A stretch of 64,000 bases of DNA from a virus. Position 1 is the first letter of the stretch. The number at the start of each line of letters is the position of its first letter. Shown here one piece after another: positions 54,778 through 63,512 of this stretch. The notes beneath the pieces are model-generated. The model made no database searches, was not told the DNA's origin, and saw only the letters and a program-made list of their open reading frames with translations. The translations under genes and the position numbers were made by a program. The DNA is taken from positions 1-64,000 of the IMG/VR virus record IMGVR_UViG_3300042319_002777; one strand, 5' to 3'.

Positions 54778-55304
54778 CCGACCCTCGCATCATTGCCCTG
54801 TCTTCCAATCCAGGACAGGTTGAACCGGGCCCGTTTTCAGAGCACGAACTGCGCCAGCAGTGGAACGCGCAGGCTGATGAGTTCAACCAATGGGAATCGC
54901 TGGATTCCTCCGAACAGTTGGCATGGGCTCAAACCCGCGCCATTGCCGCGGCTGCCACGGCCTCACCTGAGCTTCCTAAGCCCGAGGCGGAGCGCGTCCT
55001 GAGGCTGGCCGAGATCATCAATAAGGTGGGCCTCGACTACGACAGCAAAGACATTGTTTTCAGCGCTGCAGCGCTGGCTGAGGCGATCCTGGCGCATCCT
55101 GGGTTCAGTGGCTGCCACGATGGCCCTGCTGCCTCGGCGGTGAGCCCGGTAGAGCCAAGCCCTGTGGTCATCAGTGAAGCTCAAAACATGTGGGTAGACG
55201 AGCTGTATACCGAATGGTATCGCTGCCCCCAATGCAAAGACGACATGATCACCCGTGCCTCTAATTTTTGCCCTAAATGTGGGGTGAAACTTCAATGGGA
55301 GTGA
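54774..55304 (+). CDS. hypothetical protein with C-terminal zinc ribbon (176 aa)
   Basis: ATG 54774 (MTDPRIIALSSNPGQVEPGP). A long acidic helical middle and a C-terminal zinc ribbon: YRCPQCKDDMI and NFCPKCGVKLQWE (about residues 150-175). Such ribbons often mediate protein or nucleic-acid contacts in phage accessory proteins. Confidence 0.65.
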   Translation: MTDPRIIALSSNPGQVEPGPFSEHELRQQWNAQADEFNQWESLDSSEQLAWAQTRAIAAAATASPELPKPEAERVLRLAEIINKVGLDYDSKDIVFSAAALAEAILAHPGFSGCHDGPAASAVSPVEPSPVVISEAQNMWVDELYTEWYRCPQCKDDMITRASNFCPKCGVKLQWE

Positions 55305-55314
55305 GGTGCCACCA

Positions 55315-55716
55315 ATGCCTGACATCAACACCCCCAACCTCCTGCCCTGCCCGTTCTGCGGGGGCACTGAACTAAGCATTCGCACAGACCTTCAAAGCAG
55401 CATTGCCTATGTCGTTTGCAGCAACTGTGACGCACAGGGGCCGCTTGCCAGCTTCGCAGAGATGTTGTGGGAGAAAGAAGAAGCCGCCGCCGGCTGGAAC
55501 CAGCGCAGCCCCTGGCAGCCGATTGAAACGGCGCCAGTAGATGCTGTCGAGATACTTGTGTTAGATGGAAGGAAGGTGAAATCAGTTGTATCAAGCGGTC
55601 CCGATGCAGGCTGTTTTTCAAATGAATTTGGAGACGAAGAATCTTTGGTATGGTTCCCTACCCACTGGCAGCCCCTCTACTTGCCACCCACCACCACTCC
55701 TAGCCCCCATGCTTGA
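55315..55716 (+). CDS. Lar-like restriction-alleviation protein fused to a DUF551-type domain (133 aa)
   Basis: Residues 1-55: LLPCPFCGGTELSIR and VVCSNCDAQGP with a following Trp-Asn, the layout of the Lar family (restriction alleviation). Residues 60-130: WQPIETAPVDAVEILVLDG and FPTHWQPLYLPP, typical of DUF551. With the methylase it may protect phage DNA from restriction. Confidence 0.7.
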   Translation: MPDINTPNLLPCPFCGGTELSIRTDLQSSIAYVVCSNCDAQGPLASFAEMLWEKEEAAAGWNQRSPWQPIETAPVDAVEILVLDGRKVKSVVSSGPDAGCFSNEFGDEESLVWFPTHWQPLYLPPTTTPSPHA

Positions 55717-56218
55717 CGCCAACGACCCCGCCTTCCGCCAGCAGTACCCCAACGGCGCCACCGTCTACGACCGCACCGGGCGCAGGATCAGCGGCGTGGT
55801 GGCCTTCAACCCGGCAACGGGGGAGGTGATCCGCCATGGCACAAGCCGCATCGTTGGCGCGGTCTTGCGTCTGGTCAGGAGCCACCCGCAGATCTGGGAT
55901 CTCCCGGCTGAGTTTCGCCGCCACGGCTTCTGGCCCGCTCCGCTGACGATCAGGGCGAACATGCCACCGCTACCTAGGCACCCGATGTGCCGGTGCATTC
56001 TTATGCTTCCAGTGCCACTCAAGCCGGCAACCGAAGCCGATCTAGCTTTTACGATTAACGAACCCTTGCCAGAAGTGGCATGGAGATCACTGGTTGCAGG
56101 TGAATCCGTCACGACAGAAGAATTCATTGACCCCTGTCGTCCGCCCCTCCCAGTGCTTGACGACCGCACCCCGGAGGAAATCTGCGGCTACGGCGATGAC
56201 GGGCTTTGTAGTCACTGA
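55709..56218 (+). CDS. hypothetical protein upstream of terminase (169 aa)
   Basis: ATG 55709 overlaps the previous gene by 8 nt. Residues 1-60 read as a beta-rich domain with YDRTGRRISGVVAFNPATGE. Later parts have a Pro/His/Cys-rich stretch (ANMPPLPRHPMCRCILML). It precedes the large terminase gene and may help packaging, but no HTH is seen. Confidence 0.6.
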   Translation: MLDANDPAFRQQYPNGATVYDRTGRRISGVVAFNPATGEVIRHGTSRIVGAVLRLVRSHPQIWDLPAEFRRHGFWPAPLTIRANMPPLPRHPMCRCILMLPVPLKPATEADLAFTINEPLPEVAWRSLVAGESVTTEEFIDPCRPPLPVLDDRTPEEICGYGDDGLCSH

Positions 56219-56230
56219 ACCCCGCCCCTG

Positions 56231-57778
56231 ATGCCCCTAAACCTCCTCCACCACGCCGCCTACCACGACTGGGGCGGCTTCCCCGCGATGCGGGAGGTGC
56301 AGGAGGCCAGGGCCGCAGAAGCGGCGATCCCGGCGGCAGTGGAGCCTTACACCAATTCCTTCAGGCAGTACATCGCTGATGCCTTCCCGCGCTTCCCGTT
56401 TACGCCTCACACAGAACGGCTGATCGCCCTTGGCCAGCGCTTCGCCGATGGCGACCTGCCGCGGCTGATGGTGGAGCTCCCCCCGAGGCACTGGAAGTCC
56501 ACAATCTTCAGTCGGTTCCTGCCCGGCTACTGCCTGCGGCGGTTCCCCGATCGCTCCGGGGGCATCTGCTGCCAGACCCAGGATCTTGCGGTGGGGTTTT
56601 CCGAGAATGCCCGCGATTACTTCGCCGCCAGTGGTGGCCCGTTGAGCCCCACCCGCTCAGGGAAGGAGGAATGGGGCACCGCCGATGGGATCGGAACGAT
56701 CTGGACTGCAGGCATCGGCAAGGGCACCGGCAAGCCAGGGCACTGGCTGTTCATCGATGACCCGATCAAGGGCAGGGAAGAGGCCGAATCGGCGGCCTTC
56801 CGCCGGCAGGTTCACAACTGGTGGGATTCAGTGCTGAGCGCCCGTGAGGAGCCCGGCAACGGCGTGGTGGTGGTTCACACCCGCTGGCATGAGGCCGATC
56901 TGATCGGCTACCTGTTGAGCAAGAACCTGGAACTGGAGAAGGAGGACATGGAGGACGACTGCGAGCGCTGGCACGTCGTCTCCCTGCCGATCTCTGCGGT
57001 GCCCGCCAACGACATCAAGCCCCTACCGGCCACCGTCACCCGCGAGGCCGACAGCCGCCAGCCCGGCGAGGCCCTGGACCCCGATCGTTTTGATGAGCGA
57101 TGGATCAAGCGGAAGAGGGCCAACACGCCAGAGCGGGACTGGGAATCGATTTTTCAGCAGCGGCCGAGCGCCGGGAAGGGGACCGTTTTCTTCCTGGATC
57201 GAATGCGGTTCTACGGCTGCCCGGCCTGGCCCGGCAAGCCCGACGACCCCGAGCTGCCGACGCACTTCATCCGCCGGATCCTGTCGGTTGACTGCACCTT
57301 TGACGACACCGCCGGTAGCGACATGGTGGCGATGACCCTTTGGGGGCAGACCCCTCAAGGCGCCTGGTTGCTGGATCTGGTGAATGAGCGCTTGGACTTT
57401 CCCGCTACGGTGAGCATGATCCGCTCGATGTACACCCGGCACCGCTTCGGGGAGCTGGTGATCGAGAAGAAGGCCAACGGCGCCGCAGTGATCAAGACCC
57501 TCACGCAGGGCGCCCACGGCTATCAGGTGGTTGCCGCCGGGGTCGGTGACATGGGCGGCAAGGAATCCCGCGCCAATGCTGCCAGCGTGGAGTTCAACAA
57601 CGGCCGGGTGTTCCTGCCTCGCTCCGCCCCCTGGAGCAATGTGGTCAAAGATCAGTTATTGCAATTCCCCGCAGCAACGTTCGATGACATTGTGGACAGC
57701 ACAAGTCAGCTCTTGATCTATCTCTCCAGCTCTGGTCCCATCAGTTTCTCTACGGTGAGCTATGGCTATGGCGCCTAA
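56231..57778 (+). CDS. terL: large terminase subunit (515 aa)
   Basis: ATPase motif PPRHWKST (residues 84-91; the usual Gly/Ser before Lys is Trp here), Walker B-type WLFIDDPIKGREEAES (about 174-189), and C-terminal RNase H-like nuclease blocks RRILSVDCTFDDTAGSD and ELVIEKKANG. It packages DNA into proheads from concatemers. No late element precedes it, so it is probably transcribed earlier or with the accessory genes. Confidence 0.9.
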   Translation: MPLNLLHHAAYHDWGGFPAMREVQEARAAEAAIPAAVEPYTNSFRQYIADAFPRFPFTPHTERLIALGQRFADGDLPRLMVELPPRHWKSTIFSRFLPGYCLRRFPDRSGGICCQTQDLAVGFSENARDYFAASGGPLSPTRSGKEEWGTADGIGTIWTAGIGKGTGKPGHWLFIDDPIKGREEAESAAFRRQVHNWWDSVLSAREEPGNGVVVVHTRWHEADLIGYLLSKNLELEKEDMEDDCERWHVVSLPISAVPANDIKPLPATVTREADSRQPGEALDPDRFDERWIKRKRANTPERDWESIFQQRPSAGKGTVFFLDRMRFYGCPAWPGKPDDPELPTHFIRRILSVDCTFDDTAGSDMVAMTLWGQTPQGAWLLDLVNERLDFPATVSMIRSMYTRHRFGELVIEKKANGAAVIKTLTQGAHGYQVVAAGVGDMGGKESRANAASVEFNNGRVFLPRSAPWSNVVKDQLLQFPAATFDDIVDSTSQLLIYLSSSGPISFSTVSYGYGA

Positions 57779-57834
57779 GCATTCACTGATGCAATAATGG
57801 GACAACAAACAGGCCCAAATCCGGTGCGTTGAGC

Positions 57835-58746
57835 ATGGCCACCACCACCCGGCGCCTCAGGGCCGCCCGCAGCCAGAAGGTCCGGCCCGACCCGTGTCCT
57901 GATCTGGACCGGCTCAAGGGGTTCCCGCCGCCTACGGCATGGTCGGAGCAGCTGGCGGCCGACAACCTCCTTTTGGCCGCCAGCATGGCCAACCGGATGG
58001 CCCGGTCCACCCGGATGCCGTTTGACGACCTGTTCCTGGTGGCCGCCAGAGGCCTGCTCAACGGCTGCCGCAAGTATGACCCCGAGCGCCTTAACCCGGC
58101 CACCAAACGCCCCTATGCCCTGTCCACGTGCGTGGTGCCCTACGTCCGTGGGGCCATGGCCCAGTGGCTGCGGGACCGGGGCCACAGCTCCGGGGTGAAG
58201 TTCCCCGATAAGTGGAGGGACGTGGCGCCCACGGTGCGGCGCCTCGCCGCCGACGGGGCCACCCTCTCGGCCGTGGTGGAGGCCACCGGGCTCGCGCCTG
58301 AGGAGGTGACGGCGATCCTTGAAGCACAGGGGGCCACGCGGCTCCTCGACCCTGAGGCCCTCCATGCCAACCGTGAGCCCGACCCGTGGGATGAGATCGA
58401 GAGCTACGACGAGCTGAACGAGGTGCTGCGGATCGCAGACGAGGCCCATGCCGCTCTGCGGTGGGCGGATCGGCAGATGCTGGAAGCGGCCTGGGATGCC
58501 CAGCCCCGGCGCCAGGTGGCGCGGATGCCCCATGGGCAGTTCCTGCGGCACGCCGAGGGCATCATTTGGGGCGAGCGACTGAAGCCGGCGCCAGAGCAGC
58601 AGGCCCTGGCCTTGGTCGTGCCTGACGGGGCTGCAGGGGGCCCCGAGGGCAAGGCGGGGCGACGCATCACGGATCCGGTTGAGATCCTGCGGGTGGCGGA
58701 GCAGTTGGATTTGTTTGGTGCCTGTCGGGATGGGGGTGGGGCATGA
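57835..58746 (+). CDS. phage-encoded sigma-70-family RNA polymerase sigma factor (303 aa)
   Basis: ATG 57835. Residues about 35-125 match sigma region 2: ADNLLLAASMANRMARS, PFDDLFLVAARGLLNGCRKYDP and then YVRGAMAQWLRDRGH, the FliA/SigF-like RGAMxxWLRDxG block. Residues about 125-165 follow region 3 (WRDVAPTVRRLAADGATLS, GLAPEEVTAIL). The C-terminus has a degenerate region 4 (ALRWADRQMLEAAWDA). It sits between terminase and the first late element of the head module. It should direct host polymerase to phage promoters. Confidence 0.7.
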   Translation: MATTTRRLRAARSQKVRPDPCPDLDRLKGFPPPTAWSEQLAADNLLLAASMANRMARSTRMPFDDLFLVAARGLLNGCRKYDPERLNPATKRPYALSTCVVPYVRGAMAQWLRDRGHSSGVKFPDKWRDVAPTVRRLAADGATLSAVVEATGLAPEEVTAILEAQGATRLLDPEALHANREPDPWDEIESYDELNEVLRIADEAHAALRWADRQMLEAAWDAQPRRQVARMPHGQFLRHAEGIIWGERLKPAPEQQALALVVPDGAAGGPEGKAGRRITDPVEILRVAEQLDLFGACRDGGGA

Positions 58747-58856
58747 GCACCACCCTGCACCTCCGCGAGGCCCAGTATCACGCCATCGCCGAGCAGCGGA
58801 TCAGCAGGGCCGCAGCGGCTGGGCATCAGCCCGACCTGTTCAGCCTCACCGCCTAA
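58743..58856 (+). CDS. small hypothetical protein (37 aa)
   Basis: ATG 58743 overlaps the sigma stop. The 37-residue product (MSTTLHLREAQYHAIAEQRI) is helical and ends GHQPDLFSLTA. Its overlap with the sigma gene suggests a partner or anti-sigma role, but this is speculation. Confidence 0.5.
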   Translation: MSTTLHLREAQYHAIAEQRISRAAAAGHQPDLFSLTA

Positions 58857-58884
58857 CCCGCCCCTGTCACGACCCCCACGCAAG

Positions 58885-58895
58885 CGGGAAAACTG
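58885..58895 (+). promoter_or_regulatory. late-gene element copy 14 (portal unit)
   Basis: CGGGAAAACTG followed by GGCCAGAA. The core ends 22 nt before GTG 58917. Confidence 0.6.
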
Positions 58896-58916
58896 GGCCA
58901 GAAGGACTAGGCACCG

Positions 58917-60455
58917 GTGCAGCAGCAGATCAGCCACCCGAGCGATAAGGGCGATCTGCCGTCGTTCCAGCACCCGAAGCTGCGGGAAGTGATGGCCGAC
59001 CTCGATCTGGTCGCCGACTGCTGGGATCTGCTGCGAGGCGACGCGAAGAAGCGGCACCTGCCAAAAGAGGCCGGCGAGCCCCGGCAGGCCTATGAGGCGC
59101 GGGTGGGGCGCAGCAGCTATCCGAGCTTTTTCAAGGATGGCGTGAGCGCCTTCGCGGGGGTGCTGAGCCGTTACCAACTGCGAGGGGTGCAGCAGGGTCT
59201 CCTCGACGCGGCCCAGGACATTGACGGCGAGGGCAACAGCCTGAAGGCTTGGGGCCTCGGCACCGATGCCCTGGTGCTCCGGGATGGCGGCTGCCTGCTG
59301 ATGGCCGACGCGCCGCAGGGGACACCCGAGAGCAGGGCGCAGGAGCGGGCCCAAGGCCGCCGGCCCACGTTCTCAGCCGCCGAGCGCCGGAACGTCCTGA
59401 ATTGGCGGACCGTCAAGCGGGGCGGACGGCGGGTGCCGATCGCCGTCACGATCCTGGAGTGGCACGAGGTAAAAGACGGGGATTACGGCGTCAAGCTGGA
59501 GCCCAGATACCGCGTGATGCAGGGGGGCAGGTGGCGCCTCCTGGAGATAACCGGCAACGGCGGCAAGGGGGCTTCGGCCAGCTTCATCATCAAGGTGGCC
59601 ACCGACGATGACGGGCGCCCGCAGGAGGGCACCTTCACCGGGCCCAGGGGCGAGGCGCTGGAGAGCCCGCCGGTGGCCTGGTACGGCGTCAGCCGCGACG
59701 GCTTTGGAGAGGGCGGCCTGCCGCTGCTGAGCCTGGCGAACCTCACCCTGGACTGGTTCCGCGAATACTCCGACCTGAAGGAGCTGCTGCACCGGTGCGC
59801 TCTGCCGGTGGCCGTGGTGAAGGGGCGCCGGATGGCTGGGCCCAATGGCGAGCCACTGCCGCTGATGCTGGGGCCGAACAGCGTGGTGGAGTTCCCGAAC
59901 GCAGGCTCCGGGGAGGGGTTGGAGTTCGCCGAGCCCTCCGGCAGCAGCCTGGACAAACACCTGGCCCACCTGGAGGGGATCGAGAAGCTGATTGATCGCA
60001 GCACCCTGAGCTTCCTGTTCAGCGGCAGCGGTGAGCGCACCGCCACGCAGGCCGAGCTGGAAGGGGCCCAGCTGCAGGCCACCATCACGGCGATGGCCGA
60101 GAGCAAGAGCAGCGCATGGGAGAGCCTCTTCCAGCTTTGGGGGGCCTTCACCGGCGAGCGGCCCCAGCCCGGTGCGGGCCTTGACCTGTTGCCAGGGGTC
60201 ACCGACAAGCCCGTGGATGATGCCTTATTGACCCTCGCCGGCACGCTCTACGACAAGGGCCTTCTCATGCGCGAGACGGTCACGCACCTGGCGCAGAAGC
60301 GGGGCATGCTCCGCCCTGGTGCCGATGGCCAGAAGGAGGCCGCCGATCTGGCTGCCGAGGATGAACGGCAGCAGGCGTTGATGAACCCGCCGGCACCGGG
60401 GGCGAATGACCTCGCAGGCGACGACGTGGACGCGCAGGGGCTGCCGCTGAACTGA
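58917..60455 (+). CDS. portal protein (512 aa)
   Basis: GTG start supported by the late element. The N-terminal part (DLDLVADCWDLLRGD, then RSSYPSFFKDGVSAFAG) and the middle (YSDLKELLHRCALPVAVVKGR, EPSGSSLDKHLAHLEG) match the portal family often called DUF4055. The C-terminal helical part is Gln/Glu-rich. It forms the DNA-entry ring. A MuF-type head protein gene follows directly. Confidence 0.8.
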   Translation: MQQQISHPSDKGDLPSFQHPKLREVMADLDLVADCWDLLRGDAKKRHLPKEAGEPRQAYEARVGRSSYPSFFKDGVSAFAGVLSRYQLRGVQQGLLDAAQDIDGEGNSLKAWGLGTDALVLRDGGCLLMADAPQGTPESRAQERAQGRRPTFSAAERRNVLNWRTVKRGGRRVPIAVTILEWHEVKDGDYGVKLEPRYRVMQGGRWRLLEITGNGGKGASASFIIKVATDDDGRPQEGTFTGPRGEALESPPVAWYGVSRDGFGEGGLPLLSLANLTLDWFREYSDLKELLHRCALPVAVVKGRRMAGPNGEPLPLMLGPNSVVEFPNAGSGEGLEFAEPSGSSLDKHLAHLEGIEKLIDRSTLSFLFSGSGERTATQAELEGAQLQATITAMAESKSSAWESLFQLWGAFTGERPQPGAGLDLLPGVTDKPVDDALLTLAGTLYDKGLLMRETVTHLAQKRGMLRPGADGQKEAADLAAEDERQQALMNPPAPGANDLAGDDVDAQGLPLN

Positions 60456-60456
60456 G

Positions 60457-61548
60457 ATGGCCCCCACCGTCACCATCGGCGACCAACAGCTCCAGCTAGC
60501 CGACGACTACGCCGCCGCCCTCGACGCGATCGGCGACCGGGCCACCACCAACACGCAGGCGGCTCTCCGCCGGTCCCTGGCCCGCACCCTGCGGGATCTG
60601 CGGCGGTATTACGGCCAGTTCGTGGACCCCGAGCGCCCGGACCGGCCCAGCGCCGATGGCGTGACCCGCCGACCGGGGTCCTATTCGATCGCCGATGGCT
60701 CGGCCAAGTTCCGCAAGCTCCTGGAGCTGGCCCAGGCCTTCGCGTCGGATCGGGAGCTGGCCTGGCTGCAGAACCGCTACCGCGAGGACTTCGCCGAGGC
60801 GGTGGCCCTCGGCGGTGACCTGGGACAGCAGCTCGCGCAGACCGCCGACCCTGACGCGACCGCACAGGGGGTGTTCGTGGGTGCCAGCAGGGCCGCCGTG
60901 GAGGCCGCCGCCAGCACCGCATCGGCCTACATCCGGGGCGAGGTGGAGAGCTTCCGCGACAACATCGCCCGGATCGTCACCGATGGCATCGGCCGCGGGA
61001 AGGGGCCCCGCGTGCTGGAGGGAGAGATCAGGACCGCCCTGCAGGGGGCCCGCGATCCGCAGGGGCTGAACAACCGGCTGGGCCTGGAGCAGCGGGCCGA
61101 GCTGATCGCCCGATCGGAGCTGGCCAACGCCTACGTGGGCGCCCAGAAGGCAACGGCAGCCCGCAACGGGTTCGGCTATGCCCGGTGGATCGCCACCAAG
61201 GATGAGCGGACGTGCGCGGTGTGCGCCTCGCGCCATGGCCGGATCTACCGGCTCGACGAGATGGTGGGCACGCTTCATCCTCGCTGCCGGTGCAGTCTCT
61301 CCCCCGTGGCCACCGAAGCCGTGGAAGAGGCCGATCCCGCCCTCAGGGCCACCCTGTTGCGGGAGGATTACTGGGAGCGCTCGCGCAAGGCCGTGGCCGA
61401 GGAGTTTGCCGCCGCCAAGGGTGGAGCCGATCAGGGCTGGCCCTTCGCCCGTGCCTCCCAGGTGCTGGAGGAGGCCGTGCGTAAGCCCTCCCCCAGCGAG
61501 CGGCGGCAGTATCCCGACATTGAGCGGGCGCCGGCGCCGGTGGGGTAG
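60457..61548 (+). CDS. MuF-type head morphogenesis protein (363 aa)
   Basis: The C-terminal part carries the phage Mu gpF signature: ELANAYVGAQKATAA, WIATKDERTCAVCASRHGRI and GTLHPRCRCSL (about residues 220-285), with the Cys-x2-Cys and His-Pro-Arg-Cys pairs. The helical N-terminus binds portal in related phages. It starts 1 nt after the portal stop and helps head assembly or is injected. Confidence 0.85.
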   Translation: MAPTVTIGDQQLQLADDYAAALDAIGDRATTNTQAALRRSLARTLRDLRRYYGQFVDPERPDRPSADGVTRRPGSYSIADGSAKFRKLLELAQAFASDRELAWLQNRYREDFAEAVALGGDLGQQLAQTADPDATAQGVFVGASRAAVEAAASTASAYIRGEVESFRDNIARIVTDGIGRGKGPRVLEGEIRTALQGARDPQGLNNRLGLEQRAELIARSELANAYVGAQKATAARNGFGYARWIATKDERTCAVCASRHGRIYRLDEMVGTLHPRCRCSLSPVATEAVEEADPALRATLLREDYWERSRKAVAEEFAAAKGGADQGWPFARASQVLEEAVRKPSPSERRQYPDIERAPAPVG

Positions 61549-61565
61549 GGGCGCCCAAGGGGAAG

Positions 61566-61576
61566 CGGGAAAACTA
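61566..61576 (+). promoter_or_regulatory. late-gene element copy 15
   Basis: CGGGAAAACTA followed by CCTGCAGT. The core ends 22 nt before GTG 61598, supporting that start. Confidence 0.55.
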
Positions 61577-61597
61577 CCTGCAGTAGCAGCGGTTCCA

Positions 61598-63088
61598 GTG
61601 GCAGGCGGCAGCAAGGGCAGGCGGACCTACGCCAGGGACAACCGGGGCCGCTTCGCCTCGACTGGCACCACCACCGCCAAGGCCAAGCCCGCCGCCCGGC
61701 GAGCGCAGCGAGGCACGAACCGAATCACCAGGGACAACAGCGGCAAGATCACCGGCGTGGGTAAGAACGGCGCCACGGCGCGTGGTGGTCGCCTCAGGAC
61801 CGCCGCCGGGAACCAGCGGGGGGCGGTGTTGGATCGGCTCAAGCGGGCGCCCATGGCGGGGACTGTGGGCAGGGGCGGGAAGATTCGGGGTGGGGTGAAG
61901 GGGATGGCTGTGGCCAGGCAACCGGCAACGATCGGGAAGCCCATTGGCGGCGCAAGCAAGCAAATCAAGGGCGGCGCCGTCAGGGGCACCATGAAGCCTC
62001 CGGTGACGCTGGGAGGGTTGCTTGGCGCGGGTGGAAATCGGTGGCAGAAGAACGGCATGGACAGGATTTATTTCAATAACATTGCGGAAAGAGCTGGCAT
62101 TAGCGCCAATCGCTACAAGTCGGGAAACATCAGTTCGGCCAGTCTTTCTGGTAAGGGAATTAGCAACAGCAAAGCACGCGAAATCATATCCACTCTTGAG
62201 TCGGGGAAGGTTTTTTACGATAGGAAGGCAAGACGAATGGTTGTTCAGGGCCCGGCCATGAGAACTGGCAGGTCCAGTCAGATGACCACGGCTGAGCAGC
62301 TAGCGGGCAGGGTCGCCAGCCGCCTCCAGCGGCAATCCAGAATGAGGGCAACACGCCGGGCCAATCAGGGCGGAGCGCCAAGGCCGGCGGCTAAGCCAGT
62401 CGCCCCCAAGCAAACCAAGGCCGCCACGGTGGCACGACGCCCAGTCAAGACGAGGCAGGACAAAGCGGCTCAGGCGATGAGGCTCGCCTCTCGTGCAGCG
62501 GCTCGATCTCAGTCGCCCAAGCTGAGCAAGGCGGCGGCACTGCGCAGCGAGAAGCTGTCAGCCAGCCTCAGGGCAAGGGCAAAACAGCTATCGCAGCGGC
62601 CAACCCTCAGCAGGGCCCAGCGGGACAAGGCTGCACGGGCTCGGAAGGACTACGGGGTGAAGTCCACGGGCACCAAGGGCAAGAAGGGTGCTGCAGTCCC
62701 CTCTGGAGCAATCCCATCGGGCCGCACCGTCTACCGGACCAGGGCGCAGGCGATCAGGGCGCAGCAGGCCCGCACCAACACCCTCGGGAAGGCGACCGCC
62801 GCGAAGCGAGGCTTCAATGAGGCGGTCGGCAAGCGCAGTGATTTCGCCGACTCCGCCCCCCGCACCGTGATCAGCCGCCCAAGGATCCCGCAGCTCAGCC
62901 TGTCGGGCCGGGTTGAGCGTGTCGGCGCTGGCCGCTTCCGCACCATTGGCGAACGCCTGGGCGGCGGCAGCATCCGCCGGCCTCGATCCAAGCCCGGCCC
63001 GCTGCGTGGCACCAAGGCCTGGAAGCGGCAGCTCAATCAGGCGATCAAGGCGAACGGCGGCAAGGACGCGGCCGCGTTCCGGTTCTGA
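61598..63088 (+). CDS. highly basic Lys/Arg/Ala-rich late protein 3 (496 aa)
   Basis: GTG 61598 (AGGSKGRRTYARDNRGRFAS). An upstream open stretch belongs to another frame. TYARDNRGRFAS at residues 9-20 and TRDNSGKITGVGKNGATAR at about 43-61 match proteins 1 and 2. Around residues 140-200 the DNA becomes AT-richer (FNNIAERAGISANRYKSG), then a long Lys/Arg/Ala region and a compact end (RGTKAWKRQLNQAIKANGG). It is the last gene of the portal block. Confidence 0.75.
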   Translation: MAGGSKGRRTYARDNRGRFASTGTTTAKAKPAARRAQRGTNRITRDNSGKITGVGKNGATARGGRLRTAAGNQRGAVLDRLKRAPMAGTVGRGGKIRGGVKGMAVARQPATIGKPIGGASKQIKGGAVRGTMKPPVTLGGLLGAGGNRWQKNGMDRIYFNNIAERAGISANRYKSGNISSASLSGKGISNSKAREIISTLESGKVFYDRKARRMVVQGPAMRTGRSSQMTTAEQLAGRVASRLQRQSRMRATRRANQGGAPRPAAKPVAPKQTKAATVARRPVKTRQDKAAQAMRLASRAAARSQSPKLSKAAALRSEKLSASLRARAKQLSQRPTLSRAQRDKAARARKDYGVKSTGTKGKKGAAVPSGAIPSGRTVYRTRAQAIRAQQARTNTLGKATAAKRGFNEAVGKRSDFADSAPRTVISRPRIPQLSLSGRVERVGAGRFRTIGERLGGGSIRRPRSKPGPLRGTKAWKRQLNQAIKANGGKDAAAFRF

Positions 63089-63120
63089 ATCGCCAGCCCG
63101 GCCCGGCTTGCCCCTCCGAG

Positions 63121-63188
63121 GGAACGCCTGCGTTACAGACTGTGAACTGGCACCGCCGATCGCGATTGGGAGGTAACGCCTGCGTTAC
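63121..63188 (+). promoter_or_regulatory. operator pair 1, GTAACGC dyads 52 bp apart
   Basis: Sites at 63121-63136 (one mismatch) and 63173-63188 (perfect GTAACGC-CT-GCGTTAC). The second ends 48 nt before ATG 63237. A near copy of the whole arrangement precedes the gene at 63741. Confidence 0.6.
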
Positions 63189-63236
63189 GGTTGAGGTCTG
63201 GGAGGCAATCCCAGCACCTCAACCAGCGAATCAACC

Positions 63237-63506
63237 ATGAAATTCAAAACCATCATCACCAGCCGCAACCTTTCCGATGCAGTTGAGGCGATTGTCACCG
63301 CAGCCGACGAATATGAGGCGCGGATCAAGGCGCTCCGCTGCTGGACCGGCAACCGCAAGCTTTGCGCCTTTCATCCCTACAACCCCCTCCCCGGCCAAGA
63401 TCCTTCTGGTCAAGCTGGCTATGGCTATGCCGCCGCAGCTCCATCCTCCGGCTGCGAACTATCAGCCGCTACCGGGATGGTTCGGGTCTACATGGAGGCC
63501 TGCTAG
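63237..63506 (+). CDS. hypothetical protein (89 aa)
   Basis: An 89-residue protein beginning MKFKTIITSRNLSDAVEAIV, an alpha/beta fold of the type seen in small anti-host or regulator proteins; the end is Tyr/Gly/Ala-rich. It is preceded by the paired GTAACGC dyads and so is probably regulated together with the gene at 63741. Confidence 0.55.
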   Translation: MKFKTIITSRNLSDAVEAIVTAADEYEARIKALRCWTGNRKLCAFHPYNPLPGQDPSGQAGYGYAAAAPSSGCELSAATGMVRVYMEAC

Positions 63507-63512
63507 GTTCGC

